The notes under the pieces were generated by a model, which searched no databases, had not been told where the DNA came from, and saw only the letters and a list, made by a program, of their open reading frames with translations. Below are positions 12,501-23,501 of a stretch of 64,000 bases of DNA, one piece after another (the stretch's first letter is position 1; every line of letters begins with the position of its first letter). Source of the stretch: Paracentrotus lividus (lineage: Eukaryota > Echinodermata > Echinoidea > Camarodonta > Echinidae); contig CALNVZ010002974.1 of assembly GCA_940671915.1 (NCBI GenBank), positions 16,657,740 through 16,721,739 of the forward strand, read 5' to 3'. The position numbers and the translations under genes are program-made.

Positions 12501-15500
12501 TAAGCGTGGCGCTCCGATTTAGTCTCAACTGCCATTGTCTGTTCTAGGGTGGGTTGCGTAGGGCTATCTGTATGGTCTGCTTCTTAGGTGGTGCCGGTCA
12601 GTCTTAACTGTACATGGTCTGGTTCTTAGAGTGGTTAGCTGTGGTTCTAACGTGTATGGCTCTGATTCTTAGGGATCAGTATGTCTAACTGTATGGTCTT
12701 GTTTCTCTTAGGGTGTCGTTAGCGGTGGCTCTAACTTGTATGGTGCTGTTCTTAGTGTGGCAGTCAGTAGTCTAACTGTATGGTCTGCTCTTAGGGTTAC
12801 GGTTGGTAGTCCTAACCTCTATTGGTCTGCTTCTTCTAGATGGCCGTCAATAGTTGTCTAACTGTATGTCTGTTCTTAAGGGTGGACGTTTGGTAAGTCT
12901 AACTGTAATGGTCTGTTCTTACAGGCATCATGGGTTCCGGTAGTTCTATCTGCTAATCGGGTCTGATCTGGAGGGATGGAGTTTAGGATAAGTCTATACT
13001 GGTATGGTCTGTTCTTAGGCGTGAGTTGGTAGTTCTACACACTGTATGGTCTGTTCAAGTCAATGGGTCGATAGTTCTATCCTTGATATGGTCTGTTCTT
13101 AGGGTGGGTCGGTAGTCTAACTGTATGGTCTGTTCTTAGGGTGGGTTGGTAGTCTAACTGTATGGTCTATTCTTAGGGTGGGTTGGTAGTCTAACTGTAT
13201 GGTCTGTTCTTAGGGTGAGTCTGTCGTGTAACTGTATGGTCTGTTCTTAGGGTGGGTTGGTAGTCTAACTGTATGGTCTGTTCTTAGGGTGAGTCTGTCG
13301 TGTAACTATACGGTCCGTTCTTAGGGTGGGTTGGTAGTCTAACTGTATGGTCTATTCTTATGGTGGGTCAGAAGTCTTGATATCATCATTTTAGTCTTAC
13401 CTCTTAAAGTACTTCTCTATCATCCTAAGTGCGTGACTGGACCAGATATCACTGATAGGGTTACTACCCTGATAGGCTGGTCTGTTCTTAGGGTGGGTTG
13501 GTCTAGGTCTGCGCTCTTGGTACGGGATAGCAGTGTAGGATTCCAGGGCATGGCTTTTCATAAAAACAAATAATGACAATATGATCAATTTGTAACATGA
13601 TTATCAAAACTAATCATATTCATGAATCTTTTAGCATGATACAAAGATATGACATTCCACTTATTAAATCATAAATGAAGCAAAGATTAATTTTAAAGCA
13701 AGACCAATCTGACTCCTACTGTGTGTGGACTGTAATAGCTCATGTGTTAACAAATATTAGAAATACAGGGTACATTTCAATGTAAATTAGCTTATATACT
13801 TTTATTTATATAATCAAACCAACAAAATTAGAAAGGAAGAAAATACTTGTATTTCTACTTGGTAGCAAAAAGAAGTATGCAATCATTCAAAGAGTCTATA
13901 TTATAAGGCTACATGATGTTGCATTCTGAATGAGAAAACAGGATAAATTTGAGGTATTTGAGGTGATGCTAAACAGGGTTGTTGGTTCGTATTGGCTTTG
14001 ACGGTAGTATCTGAGATCTGTTTTCTGTGTTTTTGTAGCACTAAAAAAACCAAGAATGAATATCAACAAATCATAGTATTTTTTTATCAGACACTTTGCT
14101 TTGTACACAAATAAATCCTGATCTTTATCTTAATTAATGAATTAAAAATTTTTAAAAATCACTCTCTTAAATTAATTAATAGCCATAACATATTAAAGAT
14201 ATGGTAGCTAGGAGAATACAATTTTTCATTTACACTTATTCAACTAAAGGTTATTCAGCCATCTGGAAATTAATTCCTAAAACTTACCAGAGTACATCAA
14301 AGCCACTGTATGTAGTCACTCTGTTTGGCATATGCAGTGTGTGTAGTGGATCTACAATACCTAGTAGAGGTCTGATTACTCGGCTAGCAATACCTAGTCA
14401 CAGGGAGAAAGTAGAAAATTTGATTAACAGCATTATATTAAAGTTATAAGAGTTTGTTTTAATATATGCTAGTCCATAAAACCAAAGAAAATTTATCCTG
14501 AAATGAAAAGGGTACAAATCTTTAGAAGGAAAAAGAAATGTTGTCTTTTGAAAAATACACAATCTTGATAGATTGTAACTTAAATGGAATAAATAATCAG
14601 AATAGTAAGAATACATGTAAATGAGAGAAATGGGTACTTCGCAGAGTTTTGATTATGTTTTTTATAACTCACTCCTGAAATAATGTATTGGTGCAATGTA
14701 CACGTAGTGCTACTTGAAAATGTGTAAGAAAAATGCAAAATGCATGATTTCTAGTAAAGAATTTAAAAATTAATTAACAAGTTAACTAGGGTTATTGAGG
14801 GAGTAGGAATACTAATTTAAAATCTCAATTTTATATCTTCGGACTATGCCATTTGCATCCCCTTACACACATAGGTTTCACTGCATTGAGGCACTCCAAG
14901 TACTGTATTCGCTGTTATTTTCGCATGATTAATTTTCGTCGAGCGGCCTCAAAGAATAATCACAGGATCTTGAATTCGCACTGCATTTTAGTAAGCACGC
15001 AATTGAATGCACCCAATACATGCATAAAAAAGCATGCTCATATATTTACACGTATTTAAATACACGTCTGCCGATCTTCGCGCAAAATCCGCGAAAATTA
15101 ACGTACCACGAATATTTCCACGATTACAGTATCTGATTGCACATATCTTATCTAGTAACCTACCTGTCTTTGCCCGGAGTGGTGTATAGTCAAATATAGA
15201 GACCCCTGTAGTCTCACTTCCAGTTCCTGATGTGGTGGGAACTGTGAAAATAAAAATAAAAATCATAATAAATGCATACATTTTTTTTCTTTTTTTACTG
15301 ACTGTTGTAAATCTCACAGTGATTTTGAATAACCTGTTATAAATCATCAGACCATCAGACAAGTGAGGCTACAGAAATGTAGATGCTATACTCATTTTGT
15401 TGGGTGAACTAGGACAATCACTACTGGACAATAACCCCAGGAAATGATTCACTAACAGCTAAAATCAATCCCAACTGGGATAAAACTAATTTTAGGATCA

Positions 15501-18500
15501 ATAGCCATGTTATAGTTCCATAAGTCCATATTTAGGATATATTTTAATTCTTAGTGAATCACCCTCAGAACACACCCCAAGGACATTTACCTCCAAAAAT
15601 TTACACCAAGCAATTACCTCCTAAGGACAATTACCCCTCAACAATGACCCAGAAGAATTTCCCCTGGAAAATGACCTCCAATGACCTCCTGAACAATAAC
15701 TGACATGGACAATTACCCCTGGAAACCCAACAATCCTGAGGGCTATTCCCAATTAACAAAAAGCAGTAAAGGCAGATGGATAACGTTAATGTCATTCCCA
15801 ACTCCGTTTAGCCTTGTTATTGAAAACCATGTAAAGATACTTACTTGCGATGAGAGGTTTGACAGGGCCAGGAATAGGAAGACCCTTGCCGACCGGGGCA
15901 TTGACAAAGTCCAAGAAATCAGCATCTCGATGAGAATCATAGAGATTGGCTGCCTTGCATGTATCCATTACAGAGCCACCTCCCACGGCCAGGTAAGCAT
16001 CAAAGTTACGGGACTTCACAAAGGAGATAGCATTCTGAAAACTAATGGGTAAAGGGTAGTGGGAACATTATCAATGGTTCAAAGCATCCTGAAAACTTAT
16101 TGGTAAGGGGAAATTGTAAGAGGTAACATTATCAATGATTTTAAAGCATTCTGAAAACTTGTGTCAAAACTTTATCACAGAATTACCCATCTGCAATTCT
16201 CACTTTTTTCCTTCCGTTTTCTCACAGTCGACATCGACAGACAAAGTTTTATATCAGTACAGTCAACTCTATTTCTAATAATCACTTACTGTAAGTCAAA
16301 GCAATTTTTAAGACTAGATTATGCAAAACATGTGTTATTCACATATTAATCATGTGTTAAGTCATACATACTTATGGTCCCAAGAGACTTAATGTGTTTA
16401 AATCACAATTCCATGACATTTGCTTGGGCGACAATTGCTCCGATATAAATTCCATACACTAATTGAATGACTACCTTCAACCTGGAACTTAACACTGTAC
16501 CCTACCCTTAACCCAACATAAAACCTTATTGCAACCCATACCCTAACCTTATAACTTAGACGGTTTAAGCCCAGAGCAATTGTCGCAGGATCAAATGTCA
16601 TGTCACCGTGTTATTCACCTCTTGTAAGTCAAATATATATTTTAAATAATAATAATAATAATAAGTTACATTTATATAGCGCATTACATGAACATTTCAA
16701 CGCGCTTAACATGATATAATTTGACAAATACAAAATAATAGAATTACATAATCTAATATTTACACTTAAATACAGCAATGGGGTACTTATATATTTCAAC
16801 ATTACAATACTATTAACAATCATAATCTCAAATACTACATTATATATACTAAGAGGATTGCAATAACATATAAAGTGCACTTATTTACCATTTCTATTGT
16901 AATGCAATATAATACATACCTGCCAACATTTGAATTTTGGAAATAGGGACAACTCAGGCCGGGGGTCCAGGGGGCCGCCTAGGCCCATGGCGAGGTCCAG
17001 GGGCGGAGCCATGAAGCTCAGAGACTTTTACAATTACAAGGGCCATTTGGGGGGTTAAATTAACACAAAAATATGTAATATGTGACATTCAAATTGGCTC
17101 TCCATGAAGAGAACACACAGACAAAATGTAATATTGTTTAATAAAAAAAAAAAAATGGGAATTTGGCATTTAGTGAATACATGTACAATTTTAATCACCT
17201 CACTACTGCTGATTAGCTGTAAGAGCTTTGTAGGTTGCTTGCTTTGCTTTCTTAAGGAGGGATATGCTCCACAATAAATCCACAGAATTTGGTTTCAGCA
17301 TTAATGACACTAAAGTCTTCCTTTGAATCCTTTTTATTGAAGAAAGCTGTTAATTTCTGTGACGACGACGGCTCGTTTTTCTCATTGGTTTTATATGCTT
17401 GGCAGTGCTGATATGTACTTCAAGATCGTTTCGTCCACCGTGCGCAATGCTAACATCCGTTCTGCAAATAAGACAGAAGGCATGATTGATGCCCTTTCTT
17501 GATTTGGTAAAACACGGATATTCTGTGCTGTAGCTGTCTTTGTAGATGCAAAGCCTCTTTGAAGTTTTAAGTTTGACTATTTTGCCTTCCTTGTCCATGA
17601 TGATGTATAATTCCTTGTTATCAATTAAAAGCTCCACGCAATGAAAAGCTTGCTTTCCGCCGATACGTACGTGCATGCATAGTACATGTGTACGACAAAT
17701 TGCAACTGAATTGAAGTTGCATGCGCATGCAATGCAATGCACGTATGTTACACATCGCGCGATACACGATTGTCAATGCACAGTGCAGTGCATGCTCGCT
17801 CGATCTATCCGCTGCGCGCGCTGCGTACTGCACTAGAAATCAGTACACACACAAACTGTACATGCATACACTCTACCACATGTAAAAGGCATTACGTTTT
17901 GCTGATGTCGATTAGACTTGTTTATTAGCCGTTTCAACATTCGACGGTATAGACTTGTTTTAGTCGTTTCAACGGGTTTTTTTTTTCTGGAAATGCAGAA
18001 AATCGGGACGTCCCGATTTTTGGGTGGTTTTAATGTCAAAAATCGGGACTGTCCCGGGAAAATCGGGACAGTTGGCAGGTATGTATAATAGAAGAGAATG
18101 GAAAAACTTGTTGCATCTTTACTATACTACTCTACAAAGACTGTGATACAAAGAGGTATGTTTTTAATCTTGAGTTGATTGAAGGGGCATCACAGATTTC
18201 TACAGGTAATTTATTTATTAATTTGACTTGTATTTACCTGATATCGGTAGGCTCCACCCTGACATTATCAAACACCTCATAGTTGATTCTAGCTGCATTC
18301 AGGGAGTCTAGTACAGTCTGCATAATAGGCAGCTTTGATAACTGTATGACAAAATAGACCAATAGGAAGTCAGCTTTCATTTTTAAACACCTTCATTTCC
18401 ATATGTCTAGTATCCTATTCTGCATATCTTTTATTACTTCATATCTTTGATTTTTCATTTCTTAATTAATTTTCCTTTTCTTTGCTTTCATTGAGTAGAC

Positions 18501-21500
18501 TACTGATGTAAATATTTATTCATTTATAAATGCTAAATGTTCATACATGGTAGAAAGCAGGAGTAGATTCAAATTCGATACAATTCAATAATGAAGCTTA
18601 ATTAAAAATTTGTGATATTAAAATTAATAAATATTACGAAGTAACTTGTTTGAATTGGCATGTTAAGGTAAATCAATTGCATAATTAGGACATCAATGAA
18701 ACAAAGACTCAAAAGATTATCAGGATAATTATCAATAACTCAACACACTCAAGTGTGACATCAGTGACCCTAGTGTCATTCATATAGATTTGTATAACTC
18801 ACTTTTTTCAACTAAAAAGAATAAAAACTCAGGTTTAGTATTTTGTATTATGGGGATGTTAGGGGTCTAGCACCAAAAATGATTAAAACAGTATAGGTAG
18901 GAGAAAATTAAATAATAATTTGATGTTTACAGGTGACCTGAAATCTCATTAAAGATGTTTTCTACCTTGAACTAAATATTTTGCAAAAAAAAGAAGAAGA
19001 TTAAAGTATGAAAAGTATACTAAATTGTACATATAAGGGCTATTATTTTTTTTTTCCAATTTATTATCTATTTATTAAATGAACATTATATCAAATTGGC
19101 ATTAGGTGAAATAATATATTTTACACAAAATGAAGTAGAAGGGCTAGGCACTGGATTAATTATACAATTAAGTGGCTAAAAAACCAACTTCTCCACTTAT
19201 TCATGACTAAATCCAAGTTACATCACTAAACAAACATAACTTACGTTTTTATCTGTCACCACGCAAACATTCTTTGAACCCATGTGCTCAAAGTCCTGCA
19301 AAAGAAAATATGAAGTACAAAGGTTAGTTTATCCATAAATCAAGAATTTTGTTTGCTTACTAATATCATGGATCCTTATATTGTCTATTCTTACATGTTA
19401 GCAGTACAGAACATTAAAAGGACAATAAGCCTACAGTGTATGCTAATGAAATTGACATCATCTATGTTTTCCTTTCACTCTTTTGATTATATATATCCAT
19501 GAACAAAAAATGAACCCTGAATCAATATATTGGAAAAAATTACAAAACTGTAACAAATAAAATCAAATTTGAACAATACACCATGAGCAAATTAAACATG
19601 TCTTTATTGCCAATATTTTACTATTTGTAACTTAAAATACCTTGCATTAATTCCATAGATTTTACTGATTATTGTGATTTGTGACGTTTTAGTTCATACA
19701 TAATACTGCGCAATAGACATAGATTTGTCAGTGAATATTGTCTTAGAGTAAGCAAGTTATTCACAGAAATCAAGATTAAAAGATAAGGCAATAAGGTCAT
19801 TAAAAGTTTATACATGTACCATACAACCATTAACCAGTAGTAGTGCAATACAGAGTCACACTATTTGGATTAAATCCAATTCACAATAAGGTAAGTCTAT
19901 AAGAACCTTTCTCTAAATGAACTTGTCTACCTCTGTACACCCCCACAGAAAAAAATAAAATGAAATAAAATCCCAGCAAACCAACTAATCAAGACACAAA
20001 ATTAGAAAATTATATCATTATGAGGCCTACGTAGAGGTAAAGGTAGGAAGAGGGGTAGGGAAAATTTAAAGGATATAAATGTATGGTAATTCTGTGTCCG
20101 ATAATTCTGTGTCCGATAATGCAGGTATGTCAACTAATGTAATTGAGATTGGCTTTTACTCTATTTAGAATACATTCAAATTGAATTACTTAATAATTGA
20201 ATTACATTTACATTACTTTATTGTGAGTGCATAAATACTACATTTTGAAAACAAGAAAAAAAATATGGAACTCTGAGATCAGAATAATTTTCAATCCATC
20301 AGTACTCTTTAACCATGCAAATGAACCATGACAAAATCAATAGGATTAGGGAAACTTAAATAGTGACAGAGAATTAATGTAAACAGAGCTTACTTTGCAA
20401 ACAGAATATTGGGGCATGAAACTGCTAAGATCTGCTCACACACTGTAAGTCTATATCTGACATAATATTATTCAGTAGATCTCCATTAAAGTCAATGCCC
20501 TTCATTTGACATTCACAGACAATCAATCCAAGATATCAGAATTACTATTTTTCAGTAGGGCCTACATGCATGTATCTCATACAAAACTTAAATGCCCAGT
20601 ATATTGCAGATGAGTATATTACTGGCTTTATTATTGGGATAAGTCCAAGCTATTTTGCAACATAATACCATGTGTTACCAACACATAATTTAACATAAAT
20701 TATAGGAAATGATTCATTTCCATAAGTTTTCATGTCTCAAGTTAAGGTTCAGATGCTTTACACAAAACATGACAGATAATAGAGATGAATCTCTTCACAA
20801 TTAATCTACAGTAAATTATTCATTGGTAACACATGGGAAAAAGTTGCAAAATAGCTTGGACTTGCTCAAAGACCCTCGTTCTGTAAGATAAACACCTTTA
20901 CTCTTCCATCCTTAGCTAAAACAATGATTATATCTATAATGAGAGTACATAACATTTGGTTAACCCCCAGAATGACCAAATTGGTAACCCATATATAATT
21001 TGTTGAGAATATCACACATCAAATTTATCAAATATGTCACTTTTCAGCTCATTTTGAAAAATTGTATTTTATTTTAAAGGAGTCCTTTAGATCATATTAC
21101 TTACCCATCCGACTTCTTGCGTCACTCCATTTCCAAATCGAATGTTGGAGCAGGCCATCTGATGAAAAGACGGTGGGAACAAATTACATATAAACGTGTC
21201 CCACAGTTTGTTTTATGCAGACATTAAAACAAAAGAAATCATTTCCTTTTCAATAACAGTACTACATTAATTGATCAAAGCGATAGTTGATAATAAACAT
21301 ACAGGGACCTTAATTTTCTGATTTTGGGATATATTCTTCTTCTTCTTCTTAGCAATGAATTATTAAAGCAGCGAAAATATCATGAAGATATTCCCATTGG
21401 AAAGATCATGCCAAATGTGATTGCTAGTTCATTGCTTCCAGGGCTATAATTTAAAGTAAATTGACATCAACTTAATTTAAGTTTAACTACACTGTTTGAT

Positions 21501-22663
21501 GTACCTAAGAAAAAATATTTCTACCAAATCCATGACTTTAACCAACACTATATAGACCTACATACCTTTAATATAAAAGTGGGAAAAACTACTACAAAGG
21601 TGTAACACCCCCCCCCCCCCAAGTCCCCTTGTATTTTTACATGTTGACCACAACTCACCTCAAAGGCATATTCAGGCTCTTCAACTGCCGTGGAGCAGGA
21701 TTTGAGTGGAATACGGGAACCGGGACGAGCCACTGAAATGCCTCCCCCAAAGGCTTGCGAGTGGGCAGGGCAACTGCATCTAAGGAGTCAAAGCAAAGAG
21801 GTCTTAAGTTCAGGTTTGTTGATATGGTGTGTTAAATTAACGGCTAACAGGCTTCTTCATCCTGGTACGGTACCATCCTTGTTGAAATTATCATTTTAAG
21901 ATTTAAAATTTTAAGATATCTCTCAGTCTAATAATATTTTCACTGATGAATCCTTGCTTGTCGAGTACCAACTGAATCATAGAAGTACTAGAAGTAGAAG
22001 TAAATTAAACCTTTGGTTCTACCTTGACAAGATAAAAAAAAGTGCTAAATTTATTCGTTCAAAATGAAGATGCCAAATGACGCGCTGACAGAAATCAACA
22101 AACTTTACACAGTATCTAATGATTGAGTCTTGAAGCGTGCAATATATGCTGGGATATCGTCTTCTCTCTTCCATCACCACACGTCCCGAATGTAAAAATA
22201 GTTATCGGAGGGCCAAATTTTATAAATAAGTGCCATTTTTAAACAAAGATTTCTCGGCTTAAACAGATTTGAGCTTGCAGACTTACTTTACTACCTTCGT
22301 AAGGGTCTTATCAGTAAAAATAAGCCATTTTCTCAAAAGATCTGATCACATTTATTTTTACGCGGAGCGGGTTGAGAGCCGACGGTCATGACGGTGCTAA
22401 TCAGCTCTAGCCGCAGCCACGTACCCAGGACTGGCCCACCCCATTCACACACCTCACCGTCTCACAAGACGAAGCCCTAGCGCCCAGATCAGACTCTGCA
22501 AAACAGGAAAATACTGCCCCATGCAATACATTTTAAATTTCTCAATTTCCAAAATTAAAATAATAACGTACGACTAACACAAATGTACAAGTAAAATAAC
22601 TTACGATGCTTTGCCAACATCCTGCATTAATTTGAAAACTCGCATAGATTTACTGGTGGCCAT
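3291..22663 (-). CDS. ADHFE1: Hydroxyacid-oxoacid transhydrogenase, mitochondrial (iron-containing alcohol dehydrogenase family), 14 exons
   Basis: Coding exons in transcript order: 22663-22605, 21779-21659, 21158-21105, 19295-19245, 18341-18238, 16041-15845, 15241-15164, 14393-14288, 13553-13401, 8673-8575, 7565-7487, 7059-6963, 5208-5051, 3374-3291 (TAA). They total 1440 nt, 479 residues; all junctions are GT/AG and phases agree. The family oxidises 4-hydroxybutyrate to succinic semialdehyde while reducing 2-oxoglutarate to 2-hydroxyglutarate in mitochondria. Seen here: a poorly conserved N-terminal leader of about 55 residues (likely targeting peptide), nucleotide motif GGGS at 150-153 followed by D156, PTTSGTGSE at 197-205, and metal ligands D254, H258, H342 and H369, spaced as in the human protein, which is 12 residues shorter. 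The C-terminus [17 protein letters not shown] is typical of ADHFE1. The acceptor of exon 6 uses AG at 16043-16042, since the nearer AG breaks frame. No UTR or promoter was located. Confidence 0.95.
3419..3503. repeat. GA dinucleotide microsatellite before the last ADHFE1 exon
   Basis: GA units interrupted by a TA run at 3434-3446. On the coding strand it is a long CT tract ending about 45 nt before the acceptor of exon 14 (3374), so it may serve as an extended polypyrimidine tract. Confidence 0.93.
4014..4779. mobile_element. PiggyBac-like non-autonomous element, copy A
   Basis: TTAA direct repeats flank both ends (4014-4017 and 4776-4779). The TIRs are CCCTAAAAGGCCTGGGG and its inverse, and CCC ends next to TTAA are the piggyBac signature. 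The inside has long G and C runs and shares stretches (GACTTGAAAG.., AACGGCG.., TCGAGGGGGG) with copy B at 39 kb. No transposase. It lies in ADHFE1 intron 13. Confidence 0.85.
4790..5035. repeat. Degenerate GGTCTAAT / ATTAGACC word palindrome
   Basis: The left half repeats TTGGTCTAATT-like words every 16-20 bp and the right half repeats the inverse AATTAGACCAA. It ends about 16 bp from the donor of ADHFE1 exon 13. A related block lies beside exon 12 (6878-6955). Confidence 0.8.
5990..6255 (+). pseudogene. LINE (non-LTR retrotransposon) endonuclease fragment, 5' part
   Basis: The plus-strand frame gives ESKLDNSIS, then [17 protein letters not shown] and CEIGW, which fit the APE-type endonuclease of CR1/L2-like LINEs (the YRxDR..GGGV motif). 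The fragment has lost its flanking domains. It ends at the TA where the mariner-like MITE entered. It lies in ADHFE1 intron 12, antisense to the gene. Confidence 0.75.
6256..6699. mobile_element. Mariner-like MITE nested in a LINE relic
   Basis: TIRs are CTGTATAAGTGGTTT and AAACCACTTATACAG, flanked by TA at 6254-6255 and 6700-6701. The inside has repeated TCGCGAA-type words and no transposase. The insertion interrupts the endonuclease reading frame of the LINE fragment, and the frame resumes after the second TA, which fixes the borders. Confidence 0.88.
6702..6735 (+). pseudogene. LINE endonuclease fragment, continuation beyond the MITE
   Basis: Directly after the second TA the frame continues as NLKFSTMG and then stops. 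It joins the upstream fragment when the MITE and one TA are discounted. Confidence 0.6.
6728..6871. repeat. Small foldback element
   Basis: An imperfect inverted repeat: GGCCATCACATACTACACAA at the left, and the inverse of a similar sequence (CGTATAGTGTGCAGTTGCC) at the right. Inside it the arms continue as GACTGGCCGACTTTGGATC and GGATCCAAATCGGTCAGTC. Confidence 0.65.
6878..6955. repeat. GAGACCAA word block beside ADHFE1 exon 12
   Basis: Shares ATGTGGGATGAGACCAAA and GACCAAGTG.CAATT with the block beside exon 13, in the same order and the same orientation. Confidence 0.75.
8884..8993. repeat. Short foldback in ADHFE1 intron 9
   Basis: CATAGTCGTTTCTATG near 8884 and CATAGAAACGACTATG near 8977 are perfect inverse repeats about 80 bp apart; likely a miniature element. 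Confidence 0.7.
9036..9110 (-). pseudogene. Decayed partial copy of ADHFE1 exon 9 (3' half)
   Basis: Read on the minus strand this gives a divergent copy of the exon 9 end: RPAYHGSN, then IIDICSSQ, then ALRMIEK, against [16 protein letters not shown] and [11 protein letters not shown] in the true exon. It has substitutions at conserved positions (W to C, H to Q) and a 12-nt loss at the donor, so it reads into a TAA. It is joined directly to the first 37-bp unit of the array, without the 5' half of the exon. The 12-nt deletion leaves a GT (GAGAA|GTAAGG) in the same phase, so use as a cryptic exon cannot be excluded, but no matching 5' half or acceptor was seen. Confidence 0.85.
9105..13375. 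repeat. 37-bp minisatellite, about 115 units, in ADHFE1 intron 9
   Basis: Tandem units begin AGTCTAACTGTATGG and end CTTAGGGTGGGTTGGT (plus strand), period 37. Clean units occur at 13090-13370 and near 9130-9240. Near 13200-13320 two unit types alternate (GGTTGGTAGTCTAAC and GAGTCTGTCGTGTAAC), a 74-bp higher-order pattern. Between about 9240 and 13080 most units carry one or more single-base insertions or deletions. The G-rich strand carries GGGTGGGTTGG in each unit, so G-quadruplex or i-motif structure is possible. It occupies almost the whole of intron 9 (13400-8674). Confidence 0.95.
13401..13553 (-). CDS. ADHFE1: ADHFE1 exon 9, parent of the intron 9 minisatellite
   Basis: This 153-nt exon encodes the segment from CHALESYT to MIEKYFKR, including metal ligand H258. 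It is intact and matches the family residue by residue around [14 protein letters not shown]. The plus-strand stretch at about 13479-13503 (coding for PTHPKNRP) is the same 25-nt core found in each unit of the adjacent tandem array. Its donor (AG|GTAAG) lies only about 28 nt from the last array unit. The residues encoded by the shared core are in the variable loop of the family, where other animals have a different sequence. Confidence 0.93.
14901..15131. mobile_element. Mariner-like MITE in ADHFE1 intron 7
   Basis: TA flanks at 14901-14902 and 15130-15131. Ends are CTGTATTCGCTGTTATTTTC and the imperfect inverse ATTTCCACGATTACAG. Internal CGCGAAAATTAACG-type words resemble the element at 6256. 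Its right end is 32 bp from the donor of exon 7. Confidence 0.75.
15400..15735. repeat. Degenerate GGACAATTACCCC word array in ADHFE1 intron 6
   Basis: Words such as GGACAATTACCCC, GGACATTTACC and AACAATGACC recur at irregular 15-25 bp spacing. No coding frame. Confidence 0.7.
16640..16720 (-). repeat. Retroelement tail with AAT repeat
   Basis: On the minus strand GCGCTATATAAATGTAACTT runs into an ATT repeat, a 3' end style common to SINE and LINE families of marine animals. Confidence 0.45.
16908..18090. mobile_element. 1.17-kb TIR transposon remnant in ADHFE1 intron 5
   Basis: Ends CATACCTGCCAAC and GTTGGCAGGTATG are perfect inverse repeats, with TATAATA repeated directly on each side (16908-16914, 18084-18090). 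Subterminal palindromes around CGGGACGTCCCG are present. It holds a minus-strand zinc-finger-like open frame (17350-17742). It is best read as a decayed hAT-type element, although a 7-bp rather than 8-bp duplication is seen. Confidence 0.8.
17350..17742 (-). pseudogene. Transposon-derived frame with a zinc-finger-like segment
   Basis: The 130-codon frame includes [20 protein letters not shown] followed by [10 protein letters not shown], a C-x2-C...H-x5-H pattern as in the N-terminal finger of hAT-related transposases. It starts inside low-quality repeat sequence and lacks any catalytic domain, so it is a remnant rather than a working transposase. Confidence 0.55.
20637..20871. repeat. Foldback element in ADHFE1 intron 3
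   Basis: AAGTCCAAGCTATTTTGCAA (from about 20641) and the inverse arm ending GCTTGGACTT (about 20868) face each other. Both arms also carry ATGTGTTACCAA or its inverse. Arms are about 40-60 bp. Confidence 0.75.
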
Positions 22664-23057
22664 TTTCGATGAAGCGGGAGGGTCTGTCAGTGGTTACGCA
22701 ATCATGATCATGAGACTTGCGTAACGAATTCTCGAAGATCGTTTGGATTTTGTTCAAGACTCAACAACTTGTAACTAGATTATAAGAAAAATATTTCAAG
22801 CCTAGATATTTACACAAAACAAAACATGGTATATAGTTTCATCAAAAATCTATTTTTGTGTATTTCATATAATTATATTTCAAAAAGTTATGTTCAAAAT
22901 TTAAGAAAAGATGAAATAAATTGCTGTAAATGTACCGATCAATGATCGTTTCTGCAACAAAGCCTAGTGCGCGTACCTGGTACCTGGATGCAGTGTGGCG
23001 GATCCAGGGTAAGGATCTCTGAAGGGGGAGCTGAGGGTGCACAAGTTTGAGACATCA

Positions 23058-23501
23058 GGGGCCCGTATTCCATAAACTATACTTAAGTAATTTTGCTTAA
23101 GTCTAAGTATCTTTTCTAAGATTTTGTCCTGGAAAAAAAATTCTTAGCTTTCATTCCAAACACATAAAGCACTTTGTCTGAGCTCAGAAAGCATTAAGCA
23201 AACGTCTTAATTCTGTTAATATTGTCATGTTTAATTTGTGGCCTCAAATGAGCTTGCCATAATCAACATCCAAGTTAAGCCACTAGGTAGTTAGGCTTAA
23301 AGTTAGGATAAAATTCGCTTTTCTAATGTCCGTATTTGTAGGAGCAACTCAATTTAAGACTTAGCCCAAATCAAAGAATTTATGCTCAACTGTCAAAAAT
23401 AGGCTGAGCAAAAATACTCTTAATTAAAACCAAAATTTATTTTAGCAAAAAAAATCTTAAGTTTCATGCGTAAGTCCAACATTTATGGAATACGGGCCCA
23501 G
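23058..23501. mobile_element. Harbinger-like MITE
   Basis: The left end GGGCCCGTATTCCATAAA (from about 23060) matches the inverse right end TTTATGGAATACGGGCCC. The inside is rich in CTTAAG-type words. TIR style resembles PIF/Harbinger and the element at 35878. No coding capacity. Confidence 0.75.

Noticed and set aside
9100..13375. TTAGGG in each array unit as interstitial telomere sequence
   Set aside because: Only one hexamer occurs per 37-bp unit and it comes from exon-derived sequence; there is no TTAGGG tandem run.
9105..13375. CRISPR-like array
   Set aside because: Units are contiguous without unique spacers, in an animal intron.
14988..15362. A single 124-codon gene on the minus strand
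   Set aside because: Only its middle ([18 protein letters not shown]) is ADHFE1 exon 7; the flanks are intron and MITE sequence.
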